Part shown: positions 23,443-33,885 of the stretch, piece by piece
Layout of the letters: each line of letters starts with the position of its first letter
Numbering within the stretch: the stretch's first letter is position 1
NCBI GenBank assembly: GCA_021927905.1
Contig: BLLK01000019.1
Span: forward strand, 992,001-1,056,000
Origin: Chaetoceros tenuissimus
Taxonomy: Eukaryota > Bacillariophyta > Thalassiosirophyceae > Chaetocerotales > Chaetocerotaceae
Length of the DNA: 64,000 nucleotides
Direction of reading: 5' to 3'
Translations under genes and position numbers: made by a program
Notes under the pieces: model-generated
The model's database searches: none
What the model saw: only the letters and a program-made list of their open reading frames with translations
What the model was told of the DNA's origin: nothing

Positions 23443-24786
23443 ATGACGACTTTTCCTCAAGAAGAAGTTATTGCTGCAAATATTGTCAAATGTATTGCAT
23501 CATCTCTTTCCCTCACTGCGTCTTCTGTTATTGTCCATATGATACGCAATTCAACAAGAGGATTAAAGTCTTCCTACAGTCGAATCATATTTGGGCTTAG
23601 TATAGGAGATATTCTTCAATCATGTGGAACAGTCATAGGTCCTTTTGCTGTTCCTAGAGGTACACCAGACAGTCCTATGGCTTTCGGTACAATTGCATCA
23701 TGTGATTACTCTGGATTCTTGGTTCTTCTAGGTTATCTTACCACTGTACTGTACTTAGTTTTTCTTGTATACTTCTTTTGGAGAAGGGTAAAATACAGAA
23801 TTCCACCACATAAGTTTGCCAAAAAGGAAGAAAAGTATCTTCACATGTTGGTATGGATTATAGCTTTAATACTTCCAATCATGGCACTTGCACAGAAAGC
23901 ATTGAATCCGACTAAATATGGAACCTATTGTATAGTAAGATCTTATCCTGATAGATGTGGAGAGGGGGAAGAGGAGGATGAGAACTATATTGAGTGTACT
24001 AGAGGACAGTCGGCCCCTAGACTTGCAAGAGGCGTTTGGCTGGTGCTTGCTTCCTCGCTTTTATGTCTATTTCTTTTTCTCGGATCGATCACATGCTATG
24101 TACGCTCAATTGAAAGAAATCTATCCCCTGTAGCTCCTAGTGATCAACAATCCCATGAAAGAGAGCAAGAAGGTGATTCTGACGTTGTCGAAGATAATCA
24201 GCAGGAAGACTGGAACGAGGAAATTACAAATGATAATGGAGGTCAAACTGAAAACGCCAATGATACTGTCAAGAAGAAGGAATCATTGACATGTCGCTCC
24301 TTTCATCAGTCAGCCCTTTACATCCTCGCATTTATTATTTCGTTTGGACCCCCATTTGCTCTTTTTGCAAATCCAAAACTTGCAGAGTCAGAGTTCAAAT
24401 CCTTGATTCTATGGGTCACTTCCACTCTCCTCCCTTCCTACGGTATCTTTTTGATACTCATCTACACGAGGCCAAAGATAAAAGTACTTTCTGAAAAGTT
24501 TCCTGAAGCTTCTTGGCTTTTATGCTTTTGGATCGTAATCACTTCAGGAGGAGAAGTACCACCTGAATGCGAGCTCAGAGCTCCACAGTATTTTCCTTCA
24601 TCTCAAATTCAACCTCAAGTTTCTCGTATGAGTCCGCAACAAGAGCAGCAGAGCGTGTCCATCTATTCTGAAAGTGCCGAAACAAATGGAGTCTACTACG
24701 ATGGATTACGACAGTCGATGCTAGCATACTCACGATGTGAAGGGTGGTATGTAGAGATTGAAGAGGATAGTGAGTTATCTATGTAA
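23443..24786 (+). CDS. Seven-TM receptor-like protein, copy B (intact)
   Basis: A single-exon 447-residue protein with seven hydrophobic segments at about residues 8-30, 43-65, 80-110, 130-152, 190-222, 285-307 and 320-345. A Cys pair in the extracellular loops (CDYSGF near 88, CGEGEE near 175) could form the usual disulphide. The third cytoplasmic loop (about 225-280) is long, acidic and Gln/Asn rich. The tail after residue 345 carries Ser-rich segments (SVSIYSESAETNG) that look phosphorylatable. This is a GPCR-like protein of a diatom family with a TRPKIKVLSE motif after TM7. It is a tandem paralogue of copy A; G-protein coupling is inferred. Confidence 0.7.
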   Translation: MTTFPQEEVIAANIVKCIASSLSLTASSVIVHMIRNSTRGLKSSYSRIIFGLSIGDILQSCGTVIGPFAVPRGTPDSPMAFGTIASCDYSGFLVLLGYLTTVLYLVFLVYFFWRRVKYRIPPHKFAKKEEKYLHMLVWIIALILPIMALAQKALNPTKYGTYCIVRSYPDRCGEGEEEDENYIECTRGQSAPRLARGVWLVLASSLLCLFLFLGSITCYVRSIERNLSPVAPSDQQSHEREQEGDSDVVEDNQQEDWNEEITNDNGGQTENANDTVKKKESLTCRSFHQSALYILAFIISFGPPFALFANPKLAESEFKSLILWVTSTLLPSYGIFLILIYTRPKIKVLSEKFPEASWLLCFWIVITSGGEVPPECELRAPQYFPSSQIQPQVSRMSPQQEQQSVSIYSESAETNGVYYDGLRQSMLAYSRCEGWYVEIEEDSELSM

Positions 24787-24939
24787 GCAATACCGTCATC
24801 GTAAGAGTTCACGCTTGTGATTCTTGCAGAACCAATATACATATTATAATATTCGCTGTATGCTTTAAAGTAAAGTAGACTTAATCTATGTTCATTGATA
24901 TGGTCAAGAAGTAGTATTGAATGTTCCGTAACTCAAAGT

Positions 24940-26087
24940 TCAATCCTTTTTATCCTCGTAAACTCTCTCAGAATGATGCTTTTTGTAATCACCCAAAAAT
25001 GGAGCTGCCATGGTAAACATTCCGGTAAAGAAATTGTATGGCAAAAAGAATGTACCCATTCTTGTTCCAACAGCCATTCCACCAAGATCATTCAAAGTAC
25101 AAGCACCAATACTCTTGAAAATAGCATTTGGCAAATCTTGAGGCGGTACAGCTGACTTTTGTGCAGCTTCCATAAGCTCAACTTTCTTCTCGACTTTATC
25201 TAGGGAAGAATTCATTAGAGTTAGAATTTGTGTTAGTTAATTGTATAAATTATTCTTCGAAATCTCTAGAATCTTACCATAAAAATTACTTGCAACAGGT
25301 GAAGGGTGGACCGCACATACGTCAATTCCAAGAGACTGCACCTCAATGTGCAAACATGCTGCCATCTGCGATACAAATGCCTTTGTGGACGCATACATTG
25401 CTGCAAATGGAGTTGGAATAAATCCAGCAACAGAGGAAGTGTATACAATGCATCCCTTTTGCTTCTTCTTCACCATGGTTTGTACGAAATGATGAGTAAT
25501 ATTGACACATGCTGTCGCATTACATTCCTATATGAAAAAGGGTCAGTATCTTATTCTGTCACACCGAAAAAAATGAAATATTAAATCATCAAAGAAGAAC
25601 TTACCACATTGGCCAAAAGCTTTCCAAGAGGAGCCTGATCCATGAATCCAAGAGTGATAAATCCAGCATTGTTAAAGACGACGGTAACATCAATGTCCTT
25701 GGTAGCCTCCTTAATTTTATCAAGATAAGGAACACCTGGTGAGAAAGTAACTCCTACGGATCTGAATTCTAAATCAGGATACTCCGCTTTGATTTCCTTC
25801 ATGGTTGTTTTCAAAAAGTCGTCATCTAGGGAAACGAGAACGACATTCAATCCCTGTGATGCAAGCTTGAATGCGATGGCTTTTCCAATTCCTGTTCCGG
25901 ATCCAGTCACAAGAGCCCATTTTGCATCATAGCGCTTTTTCAAATCTGGTACAGGGCGGATTGCCATGTAGATTTGTGGAATGCTGTAGGCTACCAACCA
26001 TACGAGAGTTGGCAATGCCAATACATATGCAATGTAGGTTGTCATACAAGTGTCGCTCATATTTACTAAAACTGACTGATAGAACAC
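24940..26087 (-). CDS. Short-chain dehydrogenase, 3-ketoacyl-CoA reductase/17-beta-HSD type
   Basis: Three exons, 26087-25605, 25527-25278 and 25199-24940 (introns of 77 and 78 bp), all in phase, give 330 residues. An N-terminal membrane anchor (YIAYVLALPTLVWLVAYSIP, about residues 18-38) precedes the Rossmann domain. The NADP-binding TGSGTGIG is near 61-68, NNAG near 140, the catalytic Ser in YTSSVAG near 187 and YASTK near 203. This layout matches microsomal 3-ketoacyl-CoA reductases of fatty-acid elongation and HSD17B12-type enzymes. The substrate is not fixed by sequence. A second Met nine residues after the first could be the true start. Confidence 0.82.
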
Positions 26088-26511
26088 GGCTCCTGTTGCA
26101 GCTGCTTGAGTTCAATTATTCAATGAATGCAATATGTGATAGTATTGCTTTCAATCAGAACAGAAATAAGATTTCGAGTATGGAGTAATTCTCTAGTACA
26201 AGTTTGATGCTTGATGTTGGATGTTGTGTTTTTGTTCGTTATATATCGTAGGTACTTACTCAGTATACCAATGGTTGGAAACCGCTACTGTAACATCTTT
26301 TAGTTAACTCATTTTTCTTGCCTTCATTTCGAAATTTTTCAACATGAAAATCTTTTCATAATATGGAGACATGCACACACTAAACATTTTACACTATTAA
26401 TTCAATTTTGAAGTGATATAAAGCATTCTTACTATATCATGGCTTTATCAAATCAAGTTTTTCTTACTAAAAGAAGCAGATTTTGTCAATGTAGGAGGAA
26501 GTCTTCTTACC
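26088..26511. other. Spacer between two minus-strand genes
   Basis: Upstream region of the SDR gene and 3' flank of the next gene. AT-rich; no ORF or repeat noted. Confidence 0.5.
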
Positions 26512-27588
26512 TCACTGAGACCTCACGATATCAACTTTTCTTCGAATCAAAACGTCATTCGGTAAAACCTTTGGCATAATCGCCAAACAAATGAACCATG
26601 ATATATCTAGTGTCTTCATGAACCAAATAGGGACTTGTATCACAAAATTATCACCCTTCACACTATCGTAAATCTGGAATGCAATGAAATCAATAATACC
26701 AAGCATCGCGGCTAAAACTGAGCAGATCAACAAGATTCCATAAGAAACTTTGTTTCCCAAGGAATCAAGGCTTCCCTTTGTCGTCCAATATGATGCCGAA
26801 ACCATTGCCAGTTGCGCATAAATATAATTCACAAATACAGCAAAATGAGCATTGGGATGTTGTAATGGCGTACAAACTAAAATTACTGGTACTAGCAGTA
26901 GTGCCATTGCATACCAGCATGTAGCACGTTGTGCCCACATATGTTTCTTACGGGATATCAATCTTTCTTCCAATATCAAATCATATTTCAAGACTGAAAT
27001 GGACGAACACCTCAGTCCAAAGTGAACAGTAGCACCTACAAAGATTATAGCTACATACGATGTAGGTGGCATATCCCACCTAACGCATGCATTATTGTAA
27101 CCGATTCTATCTTTTATAGGATTGGATCGGATCTGTTCTGGAATGAAGAGGGCTGTCACTATCCATCCAATACCAAGGGCAAGAAATGCGAATTCAGTGG
27201 CAGCTTTCAAGTAGATGTTTGGATCTATTACATCGTTACGCATATTACGCCAAAGATGAAGTGTTCCAAATGTATATTCTGGAGCCTGTACTTTCTTAAG
27301 TGCAGAATCTTTGATATAGATGGATTTAGTCATGAAAGATGTGCCAAGTGATAACATTGATGTTCGAAAACCTTGAGCTGCTTGATTTACCGACGAGCGA
27401 AAGCTAGGTGGAATACGATCGACAATAGAAAATTGGATCGATGATTTTCTGATTAGAGTTCCTCCATTTTCTTCCTTTAAAGAGTGTTCTGGTTTCATGT
27501 AGTTGCCTTCTTCGACAACAAGAGGATCCTTTTCATCTGGCAGCCATTCTTCGAGATAAAGACCTTCATCGTCATTTGAAGTAGCCAT
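26512..27588 (-). CDS. Polytopic membrane protein, unknown
   Basis: A single-exon 358-residue protein. The first 125 residues are acidic then Ser-rich and probably cytoplasmic. About six hydrophobic segments follow, near residues 130-150, 175-198, 222-240, 250-268, 280-305 and 320-345. No family motif is recognised. The N-terminus has no signal peptide or plastid motif. Confidence 0.6.
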   Translation of the reverse strand: MATSNDDEGLYLEEWLPDEKDPLVVEEGNYMKPEHSLKEENGGTLIRKSSIQFSIVDRIPPSFRSSVNQAAQGFRTSMLSLGTSFMTKSIYIKDSALKKVQAPEYTFGTLHLWRNMRNDVIDPNIYLKAATEFAFLALGIGWIVTALFIPEQIRSNPIKDRIGYNNACVRWDMPPTSYVAIIFVGATVHFGLRCSSISVLKYDLILEERLISRKKHMWAQRATCWYAMALLLVPVILVCTPLQHPNAHFAVFVNYIYAQLAMVSASYWTTKGSLDSLGNKVSYGILLICSVLAAMLGIIDFIAFQIYDSVKGDNFVIQVPIWFMKTLDISWFICLAIMPKVLPNDVLIRRKVDIVRSQ

Positions 27589-28045
27589 GGCTATTCTTAT
27601 GAAAAAAAAAAGATTATTTCTTCGACAAAAGAATCGGATTCTCTTTCCTTTTTACAAGGTGGATTGTCTAATTACGAGTATATTCCATTGCTTCTCGATG
27701 CGTCATTTTTAGTTCTTCGTGATCTTTTCTGATGAAAATCTCTAAGGTTCGCATGTCAAGGATAGAGGATAGATCCTCCGCCGTCCATTGACCTTCTCCT
27801 ACCCGTCCATTACTGGTAGCACCCCATCTCATAAATATATTTGGTTCCTACTGTCGCTTGCTACTAATAAACAACAACTATCGACAATATTCAAAAATGA
27901 AAATCGAAAGTAAATGAAGCCATGTATAGATAGTTTGCTATTTTGTTTTCTTTTTGAAACCAAAACTTCATTTTTATAAATCTGAGCAATGTTTCATTAT
28001 GAATGAGGAAAAGATGTCCATGTTTGAATCAAATAAACCTTACGT
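27589..28045. other. Spacer between two minus-strand genes
   Basis: Holds the upstream region of the membrane-protein gene (with an A-run at 27601-27610) and the 3' flank of the lipoxygenase-like gene. Nothing else is visible. Confidence 0.5.
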
Positions 28046-29998
28046 TTACACAGAAATGGAGCACTCGAAGAGAGATGGGTCAAAATATTTGAACTCAAAG
28101 TCTCTCTCTCTGTCATCCTTCTGAACCTTTTTAGATTGAATTCCCATCTTTGCAATGTATCTAGTCCACACATCTCTTTCCCAAGCAAACTTATCAGATC
28201 CAACTCCAATGTAGTTTGGAAACTCTGCCAACAACTGAGGAGCTGGTACAGATGTAGATCCAGCAATGAAAGCTCCAAGAATCCATGACTGGAGGTCTAC
28301 TTGGGTTGGCGCTTCTCTAGGAACTCGGAATCCATTTGCAAATGGGTTGCAAGTATAGTCTGGGACGTGACCAATGAGTTCGTGATAACAAGTCACTGTG
28401 AAAATTACTTGAGTCATGAGATCAATCATATTTTCTGCAGAGTACTCAGGTAACTCATATTTCTGTCCTTCTGATGACTTTTTCATTGCTTCATAGAATT
28501 CTAAAGCATACTCATCTGATGCCTCATCACCGGCTTTTTGCATCCATTCAGTTACAAAGTTGCGTGTCAACTCGTAGAACTCGTAGCCTTCTTTCCAGTA
28601 TGGAAACTTTCCTTCATCTGCTAGTTTCTGTACAGCTGGATTCTTGATTTCACGCTTTGAAAACGGCTCGTAAGCATCGGAAGTTTCATAGGAATTATCA
28701 AAAACTTGTCTCATTCCTTTGTAGCTGAAATTTGTCGCTCTATGAATTGGACTCTTATCAGGAGTTAGCGCTGTGAATGCATTATTATTGACATTCACAG
28801 CATTGTATGTGAAGATCGAAAGCAATCTTCTGATTGGGTGTTCAGGATGCAAAGTTTGTACGATCTCACGAGAAGCGTCATTTGAAACAATCAGGTGGCT
28901 TTGCGCGAGATGCTCACGGGCAGTTGTCAAGGTAAAAGCTGATGCTTTTGCTTGAAATTTCGCTTCTTCCCACTTTGCCTCTCCTGGTAAAATTAGCTCC
29001 TTTAGATCGCAATCATAGATAGCAGTTGGCATCTGATCTTCATCGAAGTGGATTCTTGCTCCATAGGTCTTGAACATATCAGTGTTTCTATGATCAAGAG
29101 TATTCATAAATTCCATATCCACCACAAAGGGACCATACTTGAGATGATCTTTGTTTGTGACTTCTTCGGATTTTGCAATCAAAGGGGCAGCAATACCATG
29201 GAAAAAGATACGGGAGAAAGACTCATCAGAAAGCATATTGAAATCGGTATTGTAAGTAAGTGGTAAAGCTTCACCCATGACAAAGTTAGTATCAGCGGCA
29301 ATCCTTGCAGCTTGTGATTCATCTGGCATGGTGACAGAACAATCTTCAATATCAATCAAGGTCTTGCTTGCAAGCACTCTGACCGCCAATTTGTTCTTCA
29401 ACTCGTCCTGGAAAGCAGTGATTCTTTTTGCTCCTGCTTCAGTGTCAAAATCATCACGGATGAGAATGCTTGTTTGGAACTTATCAGAAACATCTTTCTT
29501 TGCAGTCAACTCAGGCACCTTGATCCACTTAGGTCCAATTTTTTTCCAACCAAGAGTAACCTCTTCAGTTTTCATACCTTCGTCGGTTCCCAGTGCAGCT
29601 TCTTCAATCTGTTGGCAGAGAAGCTTCCCTCCTACCAATCCAATAGCTTGAGTAAGAGCACAAGGGATTTCCTCCAGATACATTCTTGTCTCAAAGCTGA
29701 GGTCCTCAGATTCCCTAATGTTTTTGTTGGCTACTCTGTCGGCAACTAGTTGAAGATGAGTAAGGAAAGGTTAGTATTTGACAAAAAGGCGAATGTTGAT
29801 GTAATGTAAACATTATTTGTTACCTTTATCGAGTACATCCCCAATGATCAATGAAAGAGATGTTTTGGACGGTGCTTGCTGGAGAGGAGAATCAAATGTT
29901 CTCATCGAAGAGCGTCCTCCTAGTGGTACTACCGCAGGAGAAAATGCATTGCAATGGTTTGCTGTAATTGCTAGAAGACAAGAAACAGAAAATTTCAT
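28046..29998 (-). CDS. Lipoxygenase-like enzyme, plastid-targeted
   Basis: Exon 1 at 29998-29824 and exon 2 at 29745-28046, joined across a 78-bp intron, give 624 residues. The start is a signal peptide ending NHCNAF-SPAVV, a diatom plastid-type site. The body follows lipoxygenase order: SDESFSRIFFHGIAAPLI, then HLAQSHLIVSN near 338 (the H-x4-H-x4 region), HPIRRLLSIFTYNAVNVNNNAF near 365, GYEFYELTRNFVTEWM, HELIGH near 508, and a C-terminus ending SISV, where the terminal Ile/Val carboxylate usually binds iron. Lipoxygenases add O2 to polyunsaturated fatty acids, the first step of diatom oxylipin formation. Two positions differ from the canonical ligands (Asn where the third His of the first motif stands, and no Asn four residues after the second-motif His), so activity is uncertain. 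Confidence 0.7.
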
Positions 29999-30341
29999 GA
30001 TAGGGATAGCTTATGTTTTATGTTCAGTAGTTTTCTTTGGTCAAAGAAGTGGGTGTGAGCAAATCAAAAAGAGGCCCCAACATTACCCTAGAAAGATTGG
30101 AACAGTCGAAGTGGTTGTGTAAAAGTCGGTGGAAACAGTCTCGTGAGCATTGAAGCCAACTGAAAAGATATGGATATAACCATGATATAACGACTACTGA
30201 CATATACCCATCATATAACGACTTCTGACCACCTCATCAATTTTTTTCTCTCTATCTCCTTTCTCTCCCTCTCCACAGAAAGTCCACACCTACACAATAG
30301 TTCCTGTGGGAGACATACATACTTTGTACAACATTTTACCA
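29999..30341. other. Divergent promoter region
   Basis: Between the divergent lipoxygenase-like gene and the plastid-type membrane protein. A short imperfect repeat of a tATAACGACT-type block occurs at about 30185-30228, followed by a pyrimidine-rich stretch at 30240-30276. Confidence 0.5.
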
Positions 30342-31391
30342 ATGCATGTAAAAATATTTTTCTACTCCGCATTAGCATTATTCCGTTGTATTCATGGCTT
30401 TTCAACTGTATCGAACAGATTGGATTCTACAATTAGACCTTTCCTAACAGGGAAGTACCACTTGAAAGACATGAGTACTTCTACATCAAGAATACTTGCG
30501 GAAAAAATACAAGACGCTCCTAGAATTCAGCATGTGAGAATACAAAAATCCCACAACTTTAAAATGTCGCAAAGTAGCTCTGATATTTCGAATGAAAATA
30601 CTGGAAAGAAACTATCATTATCTTACAAATTGGCATCCATGGCTTATTTTACACAAATATTGATGGCTTTCCGTCAAAAGAGTGGATTGAATCTTCTATC
30701 TACCAATTCTATGGGTGGTCCATTACTTGCATCATTCTTGACGTACACATTAAGTAAAAACGAAAGTATCGTGGATCAAGATGGAACCTCTAAATTCATG
30801 AATGGAGTATTGATGATATACACTTTTGTCTGTTTGAGTGTTACTGGTTTCCTTCCTAAATTCCAGGATATATATACAAATCTATTCATAGGTACTGCCA
30901 TCATAACGTTATTGCCATCTATCAAGGGATATTCTCGAACATGGCCAAGCAGTGGTATTGAAGGGATTCTAAACGAAACAAAACGCATAATGCCTCGCAT
31001 TCACAAAGCCAACTTTTATACCATCCCAAAGACTCCATCCACAATTTCGTACATGGTTTGCATGGTAGCGGTGATTGTATTGAAAATGGAGCAAATTTTA
31101 TCCATTGCAATGAATCCAAGTTTCAGTTCGCAGTCACCTATGTGGATGGCCTTGAAAATTAATAGGTTAGCGGAGTTGAGTGTACTTGGTGGTAGCTTAG
31201 TGACACTTCGGGATGCTTCCAATGAAGATATACTGGGACAATCAAGATTTCGTATCCTAAATATATTGGCATGCTATGTATTCGGATCATATGCAGTGGC
31301 GACAAGTAATGCTTTGATGTTGGGATTATTGGTATCGTCTGTCATATCTTGTCTTGGCAATGTCATCTTTGCTCATAGACACATGGAATAA
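30342..31391 (+). CDS. Plastid-type multi-pass membrane protein, unknown
   Basis: An in-frame ATG also exists at 30306, but the ATG at 30342 begins a typical signal peptide (MHVKIFFYSALALF...IHGFST), so I start there, giving 349 residues. After a Ser-rich transit-like stretch there are several hydrophobic segments, near residues 125-165, 180-215, 250-275 and 305-345. No family is recognised. The presequence suggests a plastid membrane. Confidence 0.6.
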   Translation: MHVKIFFYSALALFRCIHGFSTVSNRLDSTIRPFLTGKYHLKDMSTSTSRILAEKIQDAPRIQHVRIQKSHNFKMSQSSSDISNENTGKKLSLSYKLASMAYFTQILMAFRQKSGLNLLSTNSMGGPLLASFLTYTLSKNESIVDQDGTSKFMNGVLMIYTFVCLSVTGFLPKFQDIYTNLFIGTAIITLLPSIKGYSRTWPSSGIEGILNETKRIMPRIHKANFYTIPKTPSTISYMVCMVAVIVLKMEQILSIAMNPSFSSQSPMWMALKINRLAELSVLGGSLVTLRDASNEDILGQSRFRILNILACYVFGSYAVATSNALMLGLLVSSVISCLGNVIFAHRHME

Positions 31392-31842
31392 GGATCAGAA
31401 GGCATAGAACATGAAAGTTTTTCTGTACATCTATTTCATATATAAAATAATATTTCATAAGTAAATGCAATTATTCTTAATACATAACAGCAAGGTATCA
31501 AGTTCCAGCAACATTTTGGACATCAATGTGAAATGGAAATTGAATTTCGACAGTTATTTCCTATTTTAACGTCTTTGATTCTTCTCACCAAATGAAACGG
31601 GCGCCAAAACGGCAAATGTGGAACGTCTCGTAGAGGGGTTAGACACCAGGTTATCATCCTTCAATGTACATCCACGTGTACCCCTCAACGAGATATTCTT
31701 CATCACCAGCAACACTTGAATGTTGAAAGGAAACAACTACCTAATGGTTGTTCTCAGTTGTTTCTTAATTCACGCTTAGTAGATAAGATAGAAAAATTAA
31801 AAAGGTGAATACCTGTTCATCACCGCAGCTCACACTTCTACC
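31392..31842. other. Upstream flank and leader of the retroelement
   Basis: AT-rich spacer followed from about 31590 by a less AT-rich leader. It contains an inverted repeat (31625-31646 against 31676-31694) just upstream of the gag-like ORF. No long terminal repeat matching the 3' side was found by eye. Confidence 0.45.
31625..31694 (+). repeat. Imperfect inverted repeat in the retroelement leader
   Basis: Arms TCTCGTAGAGGGGT and ACCCCTCAACGAGA pair with one mismatch, with further pairing (GACAC/GTGT) inside. It could be a leader structure of the element RNA or a remnant of a terminal inverted repeat. Confidence 0.55.
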
Positions 31843-33885
31843 ATGGCTCATGCTGGACAAGGAGCCATTCCGGCAGCGCCCGCTGCGCCAACAACAACTT
31901 ACTTCGACCTTTTCAGCGATGCTACGAACAACACTATGGATGGACATGTTCAGACCCTACTTGCTCCGTACACTGACTTCAATAACTTTACACCTGTCCA
32001 AGTAGAAGAAACTGCGTTATCTGGTAGACAAGGCCAACCAGCCGTGACATACTGCTTCATAGTATACCATGAAGATTCAGAGAAGATTCATGCCTACATC
32101 AACCCAGCAACCTACACTGCTTCTCCCATTAGAGCTACTCCTCATGACGGTGAAATTTTTATTCAAATTGGAGATTTGATGGAGCAACAGTTCTCATTAG
32201 CGATTTGGCCTCGTTCCATGTATCATCAGTCCAATAACATGTTGGTGCCAACTGCGGCTCAACTGGACAACTTGATCGCGGCGGATCCCGATGACGAACT
32301 TTTCGGCCCATTTCAAGCCAATGACCCTAATGTTGAGCTTATCCGTACAAGGTATTGCTGCTTAGTGCCACATGCATATGTACCATTGGTAATAGATCGT
32401 CCACACACACCTAAGGAACTCTGGACTACTCTGAGAGGAGCCATCGTCACTGATCAATTGGAACAGCAATGTGAACCACTGATTAATTATCTGAGAGCAT
32501 GCATGAGTCGTCCTACACCTAATGATTTATCGCATCTGGCTCTAGACTCTGAAGATCTACCTACTGTAGTAGCCTTGGATCCGGATTTGATTGCACATCG
32601 TAGAAGACTTCTGTATGAGGATTTTCCCCATTTTAACAACGCGGTTGGACACGCACAAGCTACGCTAGTGAGCCAAGGCATTCATGCCTTGACACAAGAG
32701 GTACATTTGGGAAGAATCGAGAGTCAACAGGAAAGGAATAGGGCAAGGAACAAGACTTTCCAGTCGGAGTATCCAGCGTCGTATGACAAACTTCTTACTT
32801 ATGCACAAGTCCAAAATGGAAACTTATTGCAACCTGTTTGGAACCAGTTGGCTAGGTCTAAAAAGGGGGATCGGATCAGAATCCTCAGCCAGCACTTGGA
32901 ACTCGCCAAACAGCAGTTGCATCTCACCTATGTGAAAGTTGATACCACTCCAGGGATCTTGGAGAAAATCTTGAATCTGCAATTCCACTCAGCCTCCGCT
33001 GCAGGTGACTTTAAGGAATATTTTAATTCCTTCCTTCTTGATACCAGCAATTCCAGCGTAGTACAGCAAGCTACTTTGTACGAAACGTTACACTCGGGTG
33101 GAGCAGCACCTTCGGCTGCGGACCTTCAGCTCATCTCAGGTTTGGACATCAAGGCCTCCACGGATACTGTCAGCTATTTGCACCTGATTCAGAAATATCT
33201 CATCTATCATCAGTGCCTCTGGGGAGGTGCACATCCGGTAACAACCAATCTTGCTACTTATTATCGTATGTTAAACCAGAAGCAGGTAGAGCTTCAGATG
33301 TATCAAGCGGGTTGTGAATTGAATGGCAGACTCCTCTTTTGGCCTCGGCTTCAGTTCAAACTGCAGACGGAAATAGATTATTGGTTCGATATGGCTTCTT
33401 ACCCAAATGTTCAGCCTGCAGATCTTCCCACTCTGAATACACATGGAGTTTTCCAATCCATTCGTCTGCATCAGCAATGGGAGCCAGTCATGGGATCTCA
33501 TTTTCTGGAGCAGTTGGGATTAACCAATGTAAATCCATCACCTTCACTTGCTACTGGAGGATTGCAAGGACGTGATGACAGTGATAGCAGAGCCACACCT
33601 GGAGGAAACCGTACTATCACAAATCCTACCTTCAATGCCGACCTATTCAACCAATACAGAGAGGATAGATCCATGCGAGCTAGAGATGTAAGATCTAGAT
33701 GGTTAGCAGCAGGATTAGAGTTGCCCAAATCCCGTGTAGACTCCAACAAGACGATGTGCCTTGCTTACCATGTGAAGGGTACCTGCAATGAAGGTTGCAA
33801 CTCTTCTTATGATCATGTCCCTTATTCTGCCAGCCAATATGCACCGATGGTGCAGTTGTGCTCGGAGCACTGGCCTCACCAGTGA
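31843..33885 (+). CDS. Gag-like protein of the retroelement
   Basis: 680 residues from ATG 31843 to TGA 33883-33885. The middle is helical and Gln/Leu rich, as in capsid-like proteins. The last 50 residues hold a Cys/His motif, C-L-A-Y-H-V-K-G-T-C-N-E-G-C-x5-DH then C-S-E-H, similar to the CCCH-like end of gag regions in diatom retroelements. A basic, Arg-rich stretch (RSMRARDVRSRW) precedes it. The pol region follows in the same frame with no other stop. Confidence 0.75.
   Translation: MAHAGQGAIPAAPAAPTTTYFDLFSDATNNTMDGHVQTLLAPYTDFNNFTPVQVEETALSGRQGQPAVTYCFIVYHEDSEKIHAYINPATYTASPIRATPHDGEIFIQIGDLMEQQFSLAIWPRSMYHQSNNMLVPTAAQLDNLIAADPDDELFGPFQANDPNVELIRTRYCCLVPHAYVPLVIDRPHTPKELWTTLRGAIVTDQLEQQCEPLINYLRACMSRPTPNDLSHLALDSEDLPTVVALDPDLIAHRRRLLYEDFPHFNNAVGHAQATLVSQGIHALTQEVHLGRIESQQERNRARNKTFQSEYPASYDKLLTYAQVQNGNLLQPVWNQLARSKKGDRIRILSQHLELAKQQLHLTYVKVDTTPGILEKILNLQFHSASAAGDFKEYFNSFLLDTSNSSVVQQATLYETLHSGGAAPSAADLQLISGLDIKASTDTVSYLHLIQKYLIYHQCLWGGAHPVTTNLATYYRMLNQKQVELQMYQAGCELNGRLLFWPRLQFKLQTEIDYWFDMASYPNVQPADLPTLNTHGVFQSIRLHQQWEPVMGSHFLEQLGLTNVNPSPSLATGGLQGRDDSDSRATPGGNRTITNPTFNADLFNQYREDRSMRARDVRSRWLAAGLELPKSRVDSNKTMCLAYHVKGTCNEGCNSSYDHVPYSASQYAPMVQLCSEHWPHQ

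Noticed and set aside
28046-29683. Reading this gene as an aromatic amino acid hydroxylase
   Set aside because: HELIGH first suggested a phenylalanine hydroxylase iron site, but the surrounding motifs, the early H-x4-H region and the SISV end fit lipoxygenase better.
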